Shown here: one piece after another, positions 24,827 to 31,214 of the stretch
How positions within the stretch are numbered: position 1 is the stretch's first letter
Layout: each line of letters begins with the position of its first letter
IMG/VR virus record: IMGVR_UViG_3300007735_000658
Location: 1 to 35,203 of that record
Length of the DNA stretch: 35,203 nt
DNA from: a virus
Strand: one strand, 5' to 3'
Position numbers and translations under genes: made by a program
The notes under the pieces: generated by a model
Seen by the model: only the letters and a program-made list of their open reading frames with translations
Database searches by the model: none
What the model was told of the DNA's origin: nothing

Positions 24827-27800
24827 ATGGCAAAAGGGAAAAAAAAGGGGTCTGGGCCAGGAAGAGGCAGAAAAAACCCTCCGCGTGACCCCAAAACAGG
24901 CAGGCTGCTAGGCAAAACACCAGAACCCACACCCAGTGGTTCTACTGTTGTTTCTGCTCCTGAAGCCGCCAAGCCCGCGCCTAAAACAGCAGAAATGAAA
25001 CCTGCTGGATCAACCGAACTACCAAAAGAAATCGAAAAGGATATTTCTGGTTTTAGAAAGGCGATGACTGAACGCCTAAAAGAACTAGGAGAAACCGAAT
25101 CAGGAGTCCAAGAGGCGGTTCTTGACGGGCTTCGTGATACAGCAGAACGATTGGTTCAAGAAAACACAGACATATTTGGAAAGCGTGGAGAAAAGACAGT
25201 AGACCAGTCTGCTGCATATGAGGTGATTGAGGGAGTTGTTGCTCTTGGAGAACAGGCAGCAGCAGCAAAAACCGTAGAACAAAAAAGAAAGATTCTACAA
25301 AGACTCAAAACATATAAGTCCGTGGTTGAAAAAGTCATAGTTGGCAAAGACCCACGATTAAGTGCAATAAGTGGAAAAATTTTAGAGATGATAGACAACA
25401 TCGAAAAACCACTATCCCGAGAATCGGGAATGCGGGCTGCTGCAAAAGAAAAGATAACAGAATTTGCAAAACGAGTTCCTGAACGAGCAGCAGCAAAAAT
25501 TCCTCTGATTGGTGGCATACTTAGTCGATCTCTGCAACGACGAAGAGAAAAGAAAGAAGAAGAAGCATCGGCTCTATCTGATCTAACGCAGCAGATATCA
25601 AGAGCAGGAAGAAGTAGCCTATACGGAAAACGGGGAGAGGCTATGGGAGCAATTCCTTCTATAGAACCTCCAATTTCTGGAATGTCTGCTGTTTCTGATA
25701 TTATGCCAACACCAACTGAAGGAGTTGCTCCATCTGCGTCTGGAGTTGGTTTTTCTATAGACAACGACACTAGAAAAAATATAGCAAATATTTTGATTCA
25801 AGTAAAAGACATCAAAGAATTTATTATAGACAGATTTGATCCTGCAATAGAAGAAACCAAAGCAGAAGAAGCAAAACGAGAAGAGGAAGATCGTCTTTTT
25901 GATCTAGCAAGAAAACAAAAAGATAAAACAGGAAAAATAGTAGAAGGTGCAGAGAAAAAAGGAATATTAGACTCTTTACTCGGTTTGTTTGATGGTGGAA
26001 TTGGTGGAATGATGAAACAATTAACAGGTGCTTTAAGTGGAATCGCAACCACAGTAGCATCAAGTTTGGCTGGAATAGCACTTCCAGCACTTGGAGTAAT
26101 GGCAGCGGCAGCAGGTGGAGCAGCGGCTGGATATGCCATATACAAAAACTGGGTAGAACCTGCTATGGAAAAAACACAGGCAGAGAGAGAAGCCGTCGTT
26201 GCGAAGAAAACAGAAACAACAAGAAAAACAATAACAACTGATACTGGAGAGGCAGCATACTCTGTTGACATGATGGGCGAAAGCACAGTTATGACTGAGC
26301 GAGAAATAAAAGAAAAAATGGCTACTGCTACTCCAGAAGAAAAAGAAGAACTAGAAAAAGCCTTGCTTCGCGGCCCAATGCAGCAGATAGTTGATACTGA
26401 AAGCGGTTTACGAGCAGACGGATTTGAAAGATTCAAGTCTGGAGAAACTATAGAGCAGTTCAGAGAACGAGAAAAAGCAGACACAGAAGCAAGAAAGAAA
26501 GATCCAGGAGAATACAGATTCAGGCTACTGAAAGATCAAATTGTAAGGTTTGATGAAAAATCACGAATAGAGTGGAAAAAAATGAAAGAGTCAGGTGCTT
26601 CTTGGGATGCCCTAGACACCAAAGTGACTCTTATGCAAGGCGAAGCAGAAATACTGTACAACAATATAACAAAGGGTGGCATAATGAACAAGATGACACC
26701 AGAGCAAAAAGAAAAGTTGCTCAACTTGTCTAATCTTGTTACTGATATGGGCAAAGGTCAAATTGTAGAACCTGGTAATGTAGACAACATGATGGGTATA
26801 GGAACAGCATTTTCGTGGTTGCAGGGAGAACAATCAGAAGAAGTAAAGCAAAGAGTTCAAGAACTAAAAGCAGGAATACAAGAATCGGTTACAGAAAAAC
26901 CTGAATCAACAGAAGAATCTTCTACAGATTCTCAAGTAACCACACCCTCAAATTTAGTTTATCCAGATCTTCCACCTCTACCAAAACTACCAACACAATC
27001 TTCAAAGGTAGAATCCTCAAACATAGAATCTTCAAAGGTAGAAGAATACGCAAAAATGTTTACTCCTGTGACAGATCCAGACACAGGAGACATTTTGGGA
27101 TACGAAAATCAAAGTGGAGAAATAATAGATCCATTACAATACGAACAGGGATTGAGCGATATAGCACAATCAGAATACGAATCTCCTACAACTTATGGAG
27201 TTTATGGAGACATTCAAAAAACAACTGTTCCTGCTCTGTCGCCTCCGTCTGTTCCTGTTTCTGTCTCTTCAAATACATCGTCTCTTCTTCCTCTACCACC
27301 TTTACCATCATATCCAACTTCCACACAAACCACTCTAAAACAATCCACGACAACCAATACTATTCCACCAGTAGTTGGAAAAATAGAATCGCAACAGAAC
27401 AACAATACAAACACAACAACCACCATATCTCCAGAAAAACAAAAAATACAAAACAGAATAAACGAAATAAAATCGGAGATGACAAATCTTGAAGTAGCAA
27501 TGTCTGATCCAAGTCCATCTAATCCGTACAAGACTATAGAAGGAAGTACTAAACTTAGAATCAGAAGAGAAGAACTAAATCGAGAAAGACAAGAACTGTA
27601 TAGAGAACTCTATTCTAGTGAAGAAGGAAGCCTATTAACTCCACCAACTCCTTCAACGGATGTGGGCAGAGCAACAGCAGAACTTGAAAAAGCAAGAACC
27701 GCAGCAGAAGAAGCAAGCCAACCATCGCAACAAATGTCTCCAAACATCAACGCGGTGAATGCTGCACGAACAACAAACAACGCAATCACAGTAAATAACA

Positions 27801-27865
27801 ACAGCGGAACATCAACACGAAACAACGATCCAACCCTAAAAGCAGCAGAACGAGGAAGTCTATAA
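24827..27865 (+). CDS. 29: Probable tape-measure / baseplate hub protein (gp29-like)
   Basis: 1012 residues (T4 gp29 is about 590). The N-terminus is very basic and Gly/Pro-rich (MAKGKKKGSGPGRGRKNPPR). Residues about 60-375 are mainly charged helix with coiled-coil character. Residues about 380-440 form a hydrophobic Gly/Ala block (IGGMMKQLTGALSGIATTVA to VMAAAAGGAAAGYAIYKNW), usual in tape measures and able to insert in membrane. After more helix, residues about 690-1012 are Ser/Thr/Pro/Asn-rich and low complexity (VNNNSGTSTRNNDPTLKAAE near the end). Length, helix content, hydrophobic core and place after gp26-gp51 support tail-length ruler; sequence identity to gp29 was not evident. It begins 8 nt after gp51 with no clear ribosome site. 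It is the last gene before the terminator. Confidence 0.65.
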   Translation: MAKGKKKGSGPGRGRKNPPRDPKTGRLLGKTPEPTPSGSTVVSAPEAAKPAPKTAEMKPAGSTELPKEIEKDISGFRKAMTERLKELGETESGVQEAVLDGLRDTAERLVQENTDIFGKRGEKTVDQSAAYEVIEGVVALGEQAAAAKTVEQKRKILQRLKTYKSVVEKVIVGKDPRLSAISGKILEMIDNIEKPLSRESGMRAAAKEKITEFAKRVPERAAAKIPLIGGILSRSLQRRREKKEEEASALSDLTQQISRAGRSSLYGKRGEAMGAIPSIEPPISGMSAVSDIMPTPTEGVAPSASGVGFSIDNDTRKNIANILIQVKDIKEFIIDRFDPAIEETKAEEAKREEEDRLFDLARKQKDKTGKIVEGAEKKGILDSLLGLFDGGIGGMMKQLTGALSGIATTVASSLAGIALPALGVMAAAAGGAAAGYAIYKNWVEPAMEKTQAEREAVVAKKTETTRKTITTDTGEAAYSVDMMGESTVMTEREIKEKMATATPEEKEELEKALLRGPMQQIVDTESGLRADGFERFKSGETIEQFREREKADTEARKKDPGEYRFRLLKDQIVRFDEKSRIEWKKMKESGASWDALDTKVTLMQGEAEILYNNITKGGIMNKMTPEQKEKLLNLSNLVTDMGKGQIVEPGNVDNMMGIGTAFSWLQGEQSEEVKQRVQELKAGIQESVTEKPESTEESSTDSQVTTPSNLVYPDLPPLPKLPTQSSKVESSNIESSKVEEYAKMFTPVTDPDTGDILGYENQSGEIIDPLQYEQGLSDIAQSEYESPTTYGVYGDIQKTTVPALSPPSVPVSVSSNTSSLLPLPPLPSYPTSTQTTLKQSTTTNTIPPVVGKIESQQNNNTNTTTTISPEKQKIQNRINEIKSEMTNLEVAMSDPSPSNPYKTIEGSTKLRIRREELNRERQELYRELYSSEEGSLLTPPTPSTDVGRATAELEKARTAAEEASQPSQQMSPNINAVNAARTTNNAITVNNNSGTSTRNNDPTLKAAERGSL

Positions 27866-27870
27866 AAGAA

Positions 27871-27896
27871 AAAGGCACACCGAAGTGTGCCCTTTT
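27871..27896. terminator. Bidirectional intrinsic terminator between gp29 and gp32
   Basis: Perfect 7-bp stem GGCACAC (27874-27880), loop CGAA, GTGTGCC (27885-27891), flanked by an A-rich run on the left and CTTTTC on the right. The A run becomes a U run on the minus strand, so it can end both the rightward gp29 mRNA and the leftward gp32 mRNA. It lies exactly in the convergent gap. Confidence 0.85.
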
Positions 27897-27916
27897 CGTG
27901 CTGCTAGGCGGGTGGC

Positions 27917-28873
27917 TTACTCGTCGCCTGCCAACTTCTCAAAGTACGACAAAGCGTCCTCTGAGTCGTCAGACTCCACAGCCCTCTTAACTTCCCGCTT
28001 GGGTGCAGGAGCAGCCGCCGCAGGCGACGGCTTCCGTCCAACAGGACGGCTAGGGGCTTCATCCTCATCATCAAAAGAAGCGGTTTCAGCACCGCCCTTT
28101 GCAGCGGACTCGTTGACAGACGCACGGATATCGCCACCGAGAACCTCGTGGAGCCGTGTCTTCAACTCGTCGTAAGACTTGAAATTCTTGGGATCGGTGA
28201 ACTCCTTAAGAGGATGCTGCTTCTTCCACAACTCCTCTAGAGCCTTGTCATCGCCACCCATCAGGGGAGCCACTTCTGCAAACTCGCTACGGTCGTAATT
28301 CACATAACCGTCCACCTGACGAATCTTCAACTTAAAGTCTGCACCGCCCCAGAAGTCAAACGGATTCATGGGCTTCTCGTCCTGATACTCAGGATTCATG
28401 GCACTCTGAATCTTCTCAAAAATCTTCTTGCCGTAGCGGTACAGAAACACCTTGCCCTCGTTTTCAGGATTCTTGGGGTCGCTGACCACGAGAATGTTGC
28501 TGACATACGAGAGACGACGCTTGCGGTCACGAGCCAACTTCTTGTCCTCGTCGCTGCCGCTGTTCCACAACTGCGAATTGAGTTCTGAAACCGGATCCTT
28601 TAGACCGATGGTAGTGAGCGAATTCTCAATGTACCAACCGCCCGGACCGCGGAAACCGTGATTCCACACCCGTGCCCACGGCAGGTCTTCGCCTTCAACC
28701 GCAGGGAGGAAACGGATCACCGCAAATCCGTTAGAAGTCTTGTCTAGTGTGGGCTTCCAAAATCGGTCGTCCTTGTAGGACTCTGAACGCTTGTTCAGTT
28801 TCTCCATTTCAGCCGCGAGGGACTGATAGGAGGTGGGCGACTTGGAACGGCTCTTCATATCCTTGAAACTCAT
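27917..28873 (-). CDS. 32: Single-stranded DNA-binding protein gp32
   Basis: 318 residues (T4 gp32 is 301). Blocks: DDRFWKPTLDKTSNGFAVIR, RFLPAVEGEDLPWARVWNHG, FRGPGGWYIENSLTTIGLKD, KRRLSYVSNILVVSDPKNPE and NEGKVFLYRYGKKIFEKI, then MNPFDFWGGADFKLKIRQVD, the core OB-fold. The T4 zinc ligands (H-x-C-x-CxxC region) are absent, as in cyanophage-type gp32. The C-terminus is an Ala/Pro linker followed by an acidic tail (ESDDSEDALSYFEKLAGDE), the part that contacts replication and repair partners. It is visibly richer in GC than the tail genes, consistent with high expression. A strong sigma70-type promoter lies at 28949-28977 and an AAGGAGATACGC ribosome site precedes ATG. Confidence 0.95.
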   Translation of the reverse strand: MSFKDMKSRSKSPTSYQSLAAEMEKLNKRSESYKDDRFWKPTLDKTSNGFAVIRFLPAVEGEDLPWARVWNHGFRGPGGWYIENSLTTIGLKDPVSELNSQLWNSGSDEDKKLARDRKRRLSYVSNILVVSDPKNPENEGKVFLYRYGKKIFEKIQSAMNPEYQDEKPMNPFDFWGGADFKLKIRQVDGYVNYDRSEFAEVAPLMGGDDKALEELWKKQHPLKEFTDPKNFKSYDELKTRLHEVLGGDIRASVNESAAKGGAETASFDDEDEAPSRPVGRKPSPAAAAPAPKREVKRAVESDDSEDALSYFEKLAGDE

Positions 28874-28937
28874 GCGTATCTCCTTGTACTTGTTGTACTG
28901 TGTGTGTTTGTGTGTTGACGAACAATTCAGACACAGG

Positions 28938-28977
28938 TATTTAGGTAACTATACCTCAAGCCCTGCGGCTTGTCAAG
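28938..28977 (-). promoter_or_regulatory. sigma70-type promoter of gp32, with late-like box
   Basis: On the minus strand TTGACA (28972-28977), 17-nt spacer and TATAGT (28949-28954), a near-consensus host promoter, about 70-75 nt before the expected leader end. Just downstream, CTAAATAC (28938-28945) resembles the late box used elsewhere here, and could add late expression. Confidence 0.75.
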
Positions 28978-28979
28978 TG

Positions 28980-29216
28980 TCAAATAGGAAGTTTTGCTTT
29001 CTTGGGAAGCAGATTTAGATTCTGCCCTTCAGCCCGTATCTTTTCAATTATGGGCTTGTTCAAAAATTTTGCGGCTACTTGGGGTTCGATTCCAAATCGC
29101 TCGCACACGGCAATCACAGCATCAATATACGAAACTCCATATTTGCCTACATGGGTTTCTACTTCTTTGGGAAATCGTGAATTGGTCACTTCCATGTCTT
29201 CCAACCTTTCGTTCAT
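28980..29216 (-). CDS. 33: Late promoter transcription coactivator gp33
   Basis: 78 residues (T4 gp33 is 112; environmental versions are shorter). The diagnostic core is KYGVSYIDAVIAVCERFGIE, then PQVAAKFLNKPIIEKIRAEG and QNLNLLPKKAKLPI. In T4, gp33 binds the host RNA polymerase flap and, through its C-terminus, the gp45 sliding clamp, linking late transcription to replication; the short hydrophobic end AKLPI is the expected clamp-contact end. It sits 106 nt upstream of gp32 on the same strand. Two promoter elements lie before it: a sigma70-type pair at 29249-29276 and a GATAAATA box at 29223-29230. Confidence 0.85.
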   Translation of the reverse strand: MNERLEDMEVTNSRFPKEVETHVGKYGVSYIDAVIAVCERFGIEPQVAAKFLNKPIIEKIRAEGQNLNLLPKKAKLPI

Positions 29217-29222
29217 GCTTTG

Positions 29223-29276
29223 TATTTATCATGTCTGTTGAGTGGGGCATGATACACCAAAACCACCAAATGTCAA
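29223..29276 (-). promoter_or_regulatory. sigma70-type promoter and late-like box before gp33
   Basis: TTGACA (29271-29276), 16-nt spacer, TATCAT (29249-29254) on the minus strand; a start near 29242 gives a leader of about 25 nt. GATAAATA (29223-29230) also matches the late core, but lies only 6 nt from the ATG, so transcription from it would be almost leaderless. The sigma70 element is better supported. Confidence 0.6.
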
Positions 29277-29300
29277 CTGCCAAAACCACACTTTGAATAT

Positions 29301-29445
29301 TATAAAAAAAGACTAATAGGGGGCTTGGAGCCGCTACCCATGCCGAGATACCCACACGGGTATAGGATTCGGCAGAGGGCATCGTAGGCGGTTGTACGAG
29401 ACAGAAACCCCTGCTCTCACAGGGGCATCGTGGGTATTATTGGAC
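29301..29445. ncRNA. Putative structured RNA region, strand unclear
   Basis: No convincing gene lies between gp33 and 29454. The stretch holds a three-tier stem: CCGC/GCGG (29331-29334 with 29388-29391), TAC/GTA (29335-29337 with 29384-29386), TGCCGA/TCGGCA (29341-29346 with 29369-29374) and ATACCC/GGGTAT (29348-29353 with 29358-29363, loop ACAC). A second hairpin CCCCTG/CAGGGG spans 29408-29425. GGGCATCGT occurs twice (29378 and 29424). It is more GC-rich than its surroundings. The stems work on either strand; the minus strand is favoured by neighbouring tRNAs. Confidence 0.4.
29408..29425 (-). terminator. Possible terminator after the small membrane gene
   Basis: Minus strand stem CCCCTG, loop TGAGAG, CAGGGG followed by TTTCTGT, 29 nt after the stop at 29454. 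The U run is short, so termination would be weak. Confidence 0.35.
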
Positions 29446-29453
29446 GGTCAGAT

Positions 29454-29642
29454 TCAAATATTGACAGCGATTCGGGACTTCTTTTGCGCTCGCTCGTGAG
29501 CCTTCCACAGCCCCTCGCTAAATCCTGAATGATGCCCGTGGGAGTAGCCTTGAGAATAAGACCACCGATAAAACTTCATTTGGGCAGCAATGAATGCAGA
29601 CACGCCTGAAACAATTAGAGATATAGTCTGTAGGTCTTCCAT
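29454..29642 (-). CDS. Small membrane protein with Gly-spaced segment
   Basis: 62 residues from ATG at 29642. Residues about 5-20 (QTISLIVSGVSAFIAAQ) form a short hydrophobic segment. Then comes FYRWSYSQGYSHGHHSGFSE, in which Gly recurs every four residues, followed by a basic helix (LWKAHERAQKKSR). Small phage membrane proteins of this layout are common, but no named family is recognised. No clear ribosome site precedes the ATG. It lies 53 nt after tRNA-Gln, and could be co-transcribed with the tRNA cluster. Confidence 0.5.
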   Translation of the reverse strand: MEDLQTISLIVSGVSAFIAAQMKFYRWSYSQGYSHGHHSGFSEGLWKAHERAQKKSRIAVNI

Positions 29643-29694
29643 ACTGGTATATTGGCTTGGAAACGGGGTTGAACAGGTTCTTTACAAACAAAAA

Positions 29695-29765
29695 TTCCTT
29701 CGCTTGGATTCGAACCAAGACAAGGAGGACCAAAATCTCCTGTGCTACCGTTACACCACAAAGGA
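29695..29765 (-). tRNA. tRNA-Gln (TTG)
   Basis: 71 nt. Acceptor TCCTTTG/CGAAGGA, D stem GTGT/GCAC, anticodon loop TTTTGGT (anticodon TTG), T stem CTTGG/CCAAG with loop TTCGAAT, discriminator A. The anticodon stem has one A-C mismatch next to the loop (31-39). CCA is not encoded. Confidence 0.92.
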
Positions 29766-29766
29766 A

Positions 29767-29838
29767 CTGGCTCGGCTGGATTCGAACCAGCAACCGATCC
29801 GTTAACAGCGGATTGCACTACCGTTGTGCTACGAGCCA
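29767..29838 (-). tRNA. tRNA-Asn (GTT)
   Basis: 72 nt. Acceptor TGGCTCG/CGAGCCA, D stem GCAC/GTGC, anticodon stem ATCCG/CGGAT with loop CTGTTAA (anticodon GTT), T stem GCTGG/CCAGC, discriminator G. CCA is not encoded. It is separated from tRNA-Gln by one nucleotide, so both are surely cut from one transcript. Confidence 0.93.
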
Positions 29839-29843
29839 AGCAG

Positions 29844-29930
29844 CGGGCAAGGTGGGATTCGAACCCACGATACGATTACTCGTATACAGCATTTCCAATG
29901 CTGCTCCTTCAACCGCTCGGACACCTGCCC
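29844..29930 (-). tRNA. tRNA-Ser (GGA)
   Basis: 87 nt with the long class II variable arm (TACGA/TCGTA, loop GTAA). Acceptor GGGCAGG/CTTGCCC, anticodon stem CAGCA/TGCTG with loop TTGGAAA (anticodon GGA), T stem GTGGG/CCCAC, discriminator G as for serine. CCA is not encoded. Confidence 0.93.
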
Positions 29931-29935
29931 TGAAA

Positions 29936-30100
29936 TCAGATGCCCTTTTCAGCCTTTACCCAAGCAGGAAGACGATCCTGTGCTTCCAACTTGCGAAGGG
30001 TTTCTTTCTTGGCATTTAGCAGTTGGGTTTGGCGAGCCTTCTTACGAGACTCGTAACGACGCTTACGACGACGATTTAGTTCACGATACTTGTTCACCAT
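29936..30100 (-). CDS. Small very basic protein between tRNA genes
   Basis: 54 residues from ATG at 30100, with a good ribosome site (AAGGAGAACACTAAAATG). Sequence MVNKYRELNRRRKRRYESRK, then a helix (TQLLNAKKETLRKLEAQDRL) and PAWVKAEKGI. The Arg/Lys density suggests RNA or DNA binding, possibly related to tRNA processing by location, but this is inference. The TGA is 6 nt before the mature 5' end of tRNA-Ser, so translation and tRNA maturation must share one transcript. Confidence 0.7.
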   Translation of the reverse strand: MVNKYRELNRRRKRRYESRKKARQTQLLNAKKETLRKLEAQDRLPAWVKAEKGI

Positions 30101-30122
30101 TTTAGTGTTCTCCTTTACAAAG

Positions 30123-30195
30123 TGAGCCTACGGAGATTCGAACTCCGGTCAAGAGGATGAAAGCCTCCTATCCTAGACCACTAGACGATAGGCCC
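30123..30195 (-). tRNA. tRNA-Glu (TTC)
   Basis: 73 nt. Acceptor GGGCCTA/TAGGCTC, Glu-type D arm GTCTAGTGGTCTAGGA, anticodon stem GGAGG/CCTCT with loop CTTTCAT (anticodon TTC), T stem CGGAG/CTCCG, discriminator A. CCA is not encoded. It lies upstream of the basic protein gene on the same strand. Confidence 0.93.
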
Positions 30196-30255
30196 AGAAA
30201 GCAGTCTTTTTTACTTCTACAGGAAAAGACCGCAAGAAACCTGTTGAAAGGACAA

Positions 30256-30582
30256 TCAGTAAGGATACCCGTACTGACCGTAGTTGGGAACCACCACAGG
30301 TACAACGGGCGGATACATGTTGGAGTAACTGTAGCCACCACCATACAGAGGCATGGGAGCAGGAACGCCACCGTAACCGTATCCGTAACCGTAATCACGA
30401 ACATGAACCGACTGTTCCGCAGTCCCAGTAAAGTTGGGATTGTAGTTGTAGCCGTTGCTCTTGTTCTCGTAAACTTCAGTGCTGCCGTCCTTGTGAGTCA
30501 CGGTGCGAGTAATGTTGGTCTGCGTATAGCAGCCAAAGCAGGACAGGGACACGGCAATCAGAGTAGCAGTAGCGAAACGCAT
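30256..30582 (-). CDS. Exported Gly/Tyr-rich protein, possible lipoprotein
   Basis: 108 residues. The N-terminus MRFATATLIAVSLSCFGCYT is a signal peptide with cysteines at positions 15 and 18; it may be a relaxed lipobox (CFG-C or SLS-C), though neither is canonical. Residues about 25-60 are polar (HKDGSTEVYENKSNGYNYNP), and the rest is Gly/Tyr/Pro/Val-rich (YGYGYGYGGVPAPMPLYGGG, YSYSNMYPPVVPVVVPNYGQ). The ribosome site is GGAGATTTGAA. It follows the other exported Gly/Tyr-rich gene by 27 nt, so the two form one transcription unit. It could coat or modify the host envelope, or derive from a host surface protein. No family was recognised. Confidence 0.7.
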   Translation of the reverse strand: MRFATATLIAVSLSCFGCYTQTNITRTVTHKDGSTEVYENKSNGYNYNPNFTGTAEQSVHVRDYGYGYGYGGVPAPMPLYGGGYSYSNMYPPVVPVVVPNYGQYGYPY

Positions 30583-30609
30583 TTCAAATCTCCGTTTGAT
30601 TTTGAATGT

Positions 30610-31005
30610 TTAGCGAACGATGAACTGACCGTTGCAGATGGGATACACGGGAACCGCACAACCACCACCGTAGTACGGAAGCACCACGGGAGGATAATAC
30701 GGAGTGCCGTAGCAACGAGTAAATGGGGAGTACACAGGCACGACAGGCACAGCGTAGCCGTAGCCACCACCACACCCGTAACCGCCACCGTATCCGTAGC
30801 CACTAGCGGCGTTCACACCAATTCCGCCACCAATGTAACTGTTGGAAACCTTGACAGTCCCCTGCGGGGTATCAATCTTGGTTCGGCTATAACCGCCTCC
30901 AAAGTTGACACCGATAGCACTACCACCGTATTGGGCGGCAGCAGGCGATGCAAACACGGCAGACACGGCGAGAGCGGCAGACGCTAGAAAATTCTTGAGG
31001 TTCAT
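30610..31005 (-). CDS. Exported Gly/Tyr-rich protein with signal peptide
   Basis: 131 residues. The first 24 residues (MNLKNFLASAALAVSAVFAS, then PAAA) are a classical signal peptide with an AxA-type cleavage site before QYGG. The mature part starts with IGVNFGGGYSRTKIDTPQGT and VKVSNSYIGGGIGVNAASGY, then becomes a Gly/Tyr/Cys/Pro stretch (GYGYGGGYGCGGGYGYAVPV) with four Cys in the mature part that could form disulfides in the periplasm. A sigma70-like promoter (31027-31054) and an AAAGGAGTTCATCC ribosome site precede it. Phage genes with Sec signals are uncommon outside lysis functions, and no lysis motif is seen. Role unknown; envelope modification is inference. Confidence 0.75.
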   Translation of the reverse strand: MNLKNFLASAALAVSAVFASPAAAQYGGSAIGVNFGGGYSRTKIDTPQGTVKVSNSYIGGGIGVNAASGYGYGGGYGCGGGYGYAVPVVPVYSPFTRCYGTPYYPPVVLPYYGGGCAVPVYPICNGQFIVR

Positions 31006-31026
31006 GGATGAACTCCTTTCACTATT

Positions 31027-31054
31027 ATGTTAGCACAACCAGACGAAAAGTCAA
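31027..31054 (-). promoter_or_regulatory. sigma70-like promoter of exported-protein pair
   Basis: Minus strand TTGACT (31049-31054), 16-nt spacer, TAACAT (31027-31032), about 15 nt before the ribosome site of the gene starting at 31005. Five of six at -35 and four of six at -10. It overlaps the stop of the 43-residue gene upstream. Confidence 0.5.
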
Positions 31055-31059
31055 TCCCT

Positions 31060-31191
31060 CTAACGAGGTTTTTGATTATTTGATTTAGATTTTTGACACC
31101 CACAGCCTTTGCCGCTCCGTATTTTTTGAACAGCATTTTTTAAGAGTAGACTTTTTAATTTGTCCCGAGAACTCTTGGGAAGTTTAGGCAT
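31060..31191 (-). CDS. Small basic Cys-containing peptide
   Basis: 43 residues from ATG at 31191: MPKLPKSSRDKLKSLLLKNA, then VQKIRSGKGCGCQKSKSNN. A basic helix is followed by CGC, which could hold a metal or form disulfide links. The ribosome site AGGAG is well placed (4 nt before ATG), but it lies in the 3' arm of a hairpin (31196-31214). The gene lies 16 nt after the stop of the 288-residue gene. No family is recognised; a coding role is supported only by the ribosome site, spacing and sensible composition. Confidence 0.5.
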   Translation of the reverse strand: MPKLPKSSRDKLKSLLLKNAVQKIRSGKGCGCQKSKSNNQKPR

Positions 31192-31195
31192 TTTG

Positions 31196-31214
31196 CTCCT
31201 AAACTATTTAGGAG
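31196..31214 (-). promoter_or_regulatory. Hairpin that hides the ribosome site of the 43-residue gene
   Basis: Minus strand CTCCTAAA, loop TAG, TTTAGGAG: a perfect 8-bp stem whose 3' arm contains the AGGAG of the next gene. Its 5' arm covers the TAA stop of the upstream gene, so a ribosome finishing that gene would open the stem. The CCTAAATAG part also resembles the late box. Confidence 0.5.

Noticed and set aside
24640-24829. Programmed frameshift joining gp26, gp51-like and tape measure
   Set aside because: No slippery heptamer was seen at the junctions; the TGATG overlap and separate ATG codons explain expression.
25156-26484. Minus-strand frames of 204 and 228 codons inside the tape measure gene
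   Set aside because: Ser/Phe/Leu-rich products are the complement of Lys/Glu/Ala-rich helices; no ribosome site.
29223-29230. GATAAATA as main gp33 promoter
   Set aside because: Only 6 nt separate it from the ATG, which would leave almost no leader; the sigma70-type pair upstream is more plausible.
29331-29391. A further tRNA or tmRNA
   Set aside because: No T-loop consensus, no acceptor pairing and no anticodon arm; it folds as one long hairpin.
29657-30105. Plus-strand frames across the tRNA cluster
   Set aside because: They run through three well folded tRNA genes on the other strand; the recurring GFEPAT/LDSNQ-like words are the known antisense translation of T-loops.
30157-30987. 276-codon plus-strand open frame opposite the exported-protein genes
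   Set aside because: It crosses tRNA-Glu and mirrors two genes with signal peptides and ribosome sites; its Thr/Val/His-rich product is an antisense artefact of Gly/Tyr codons.
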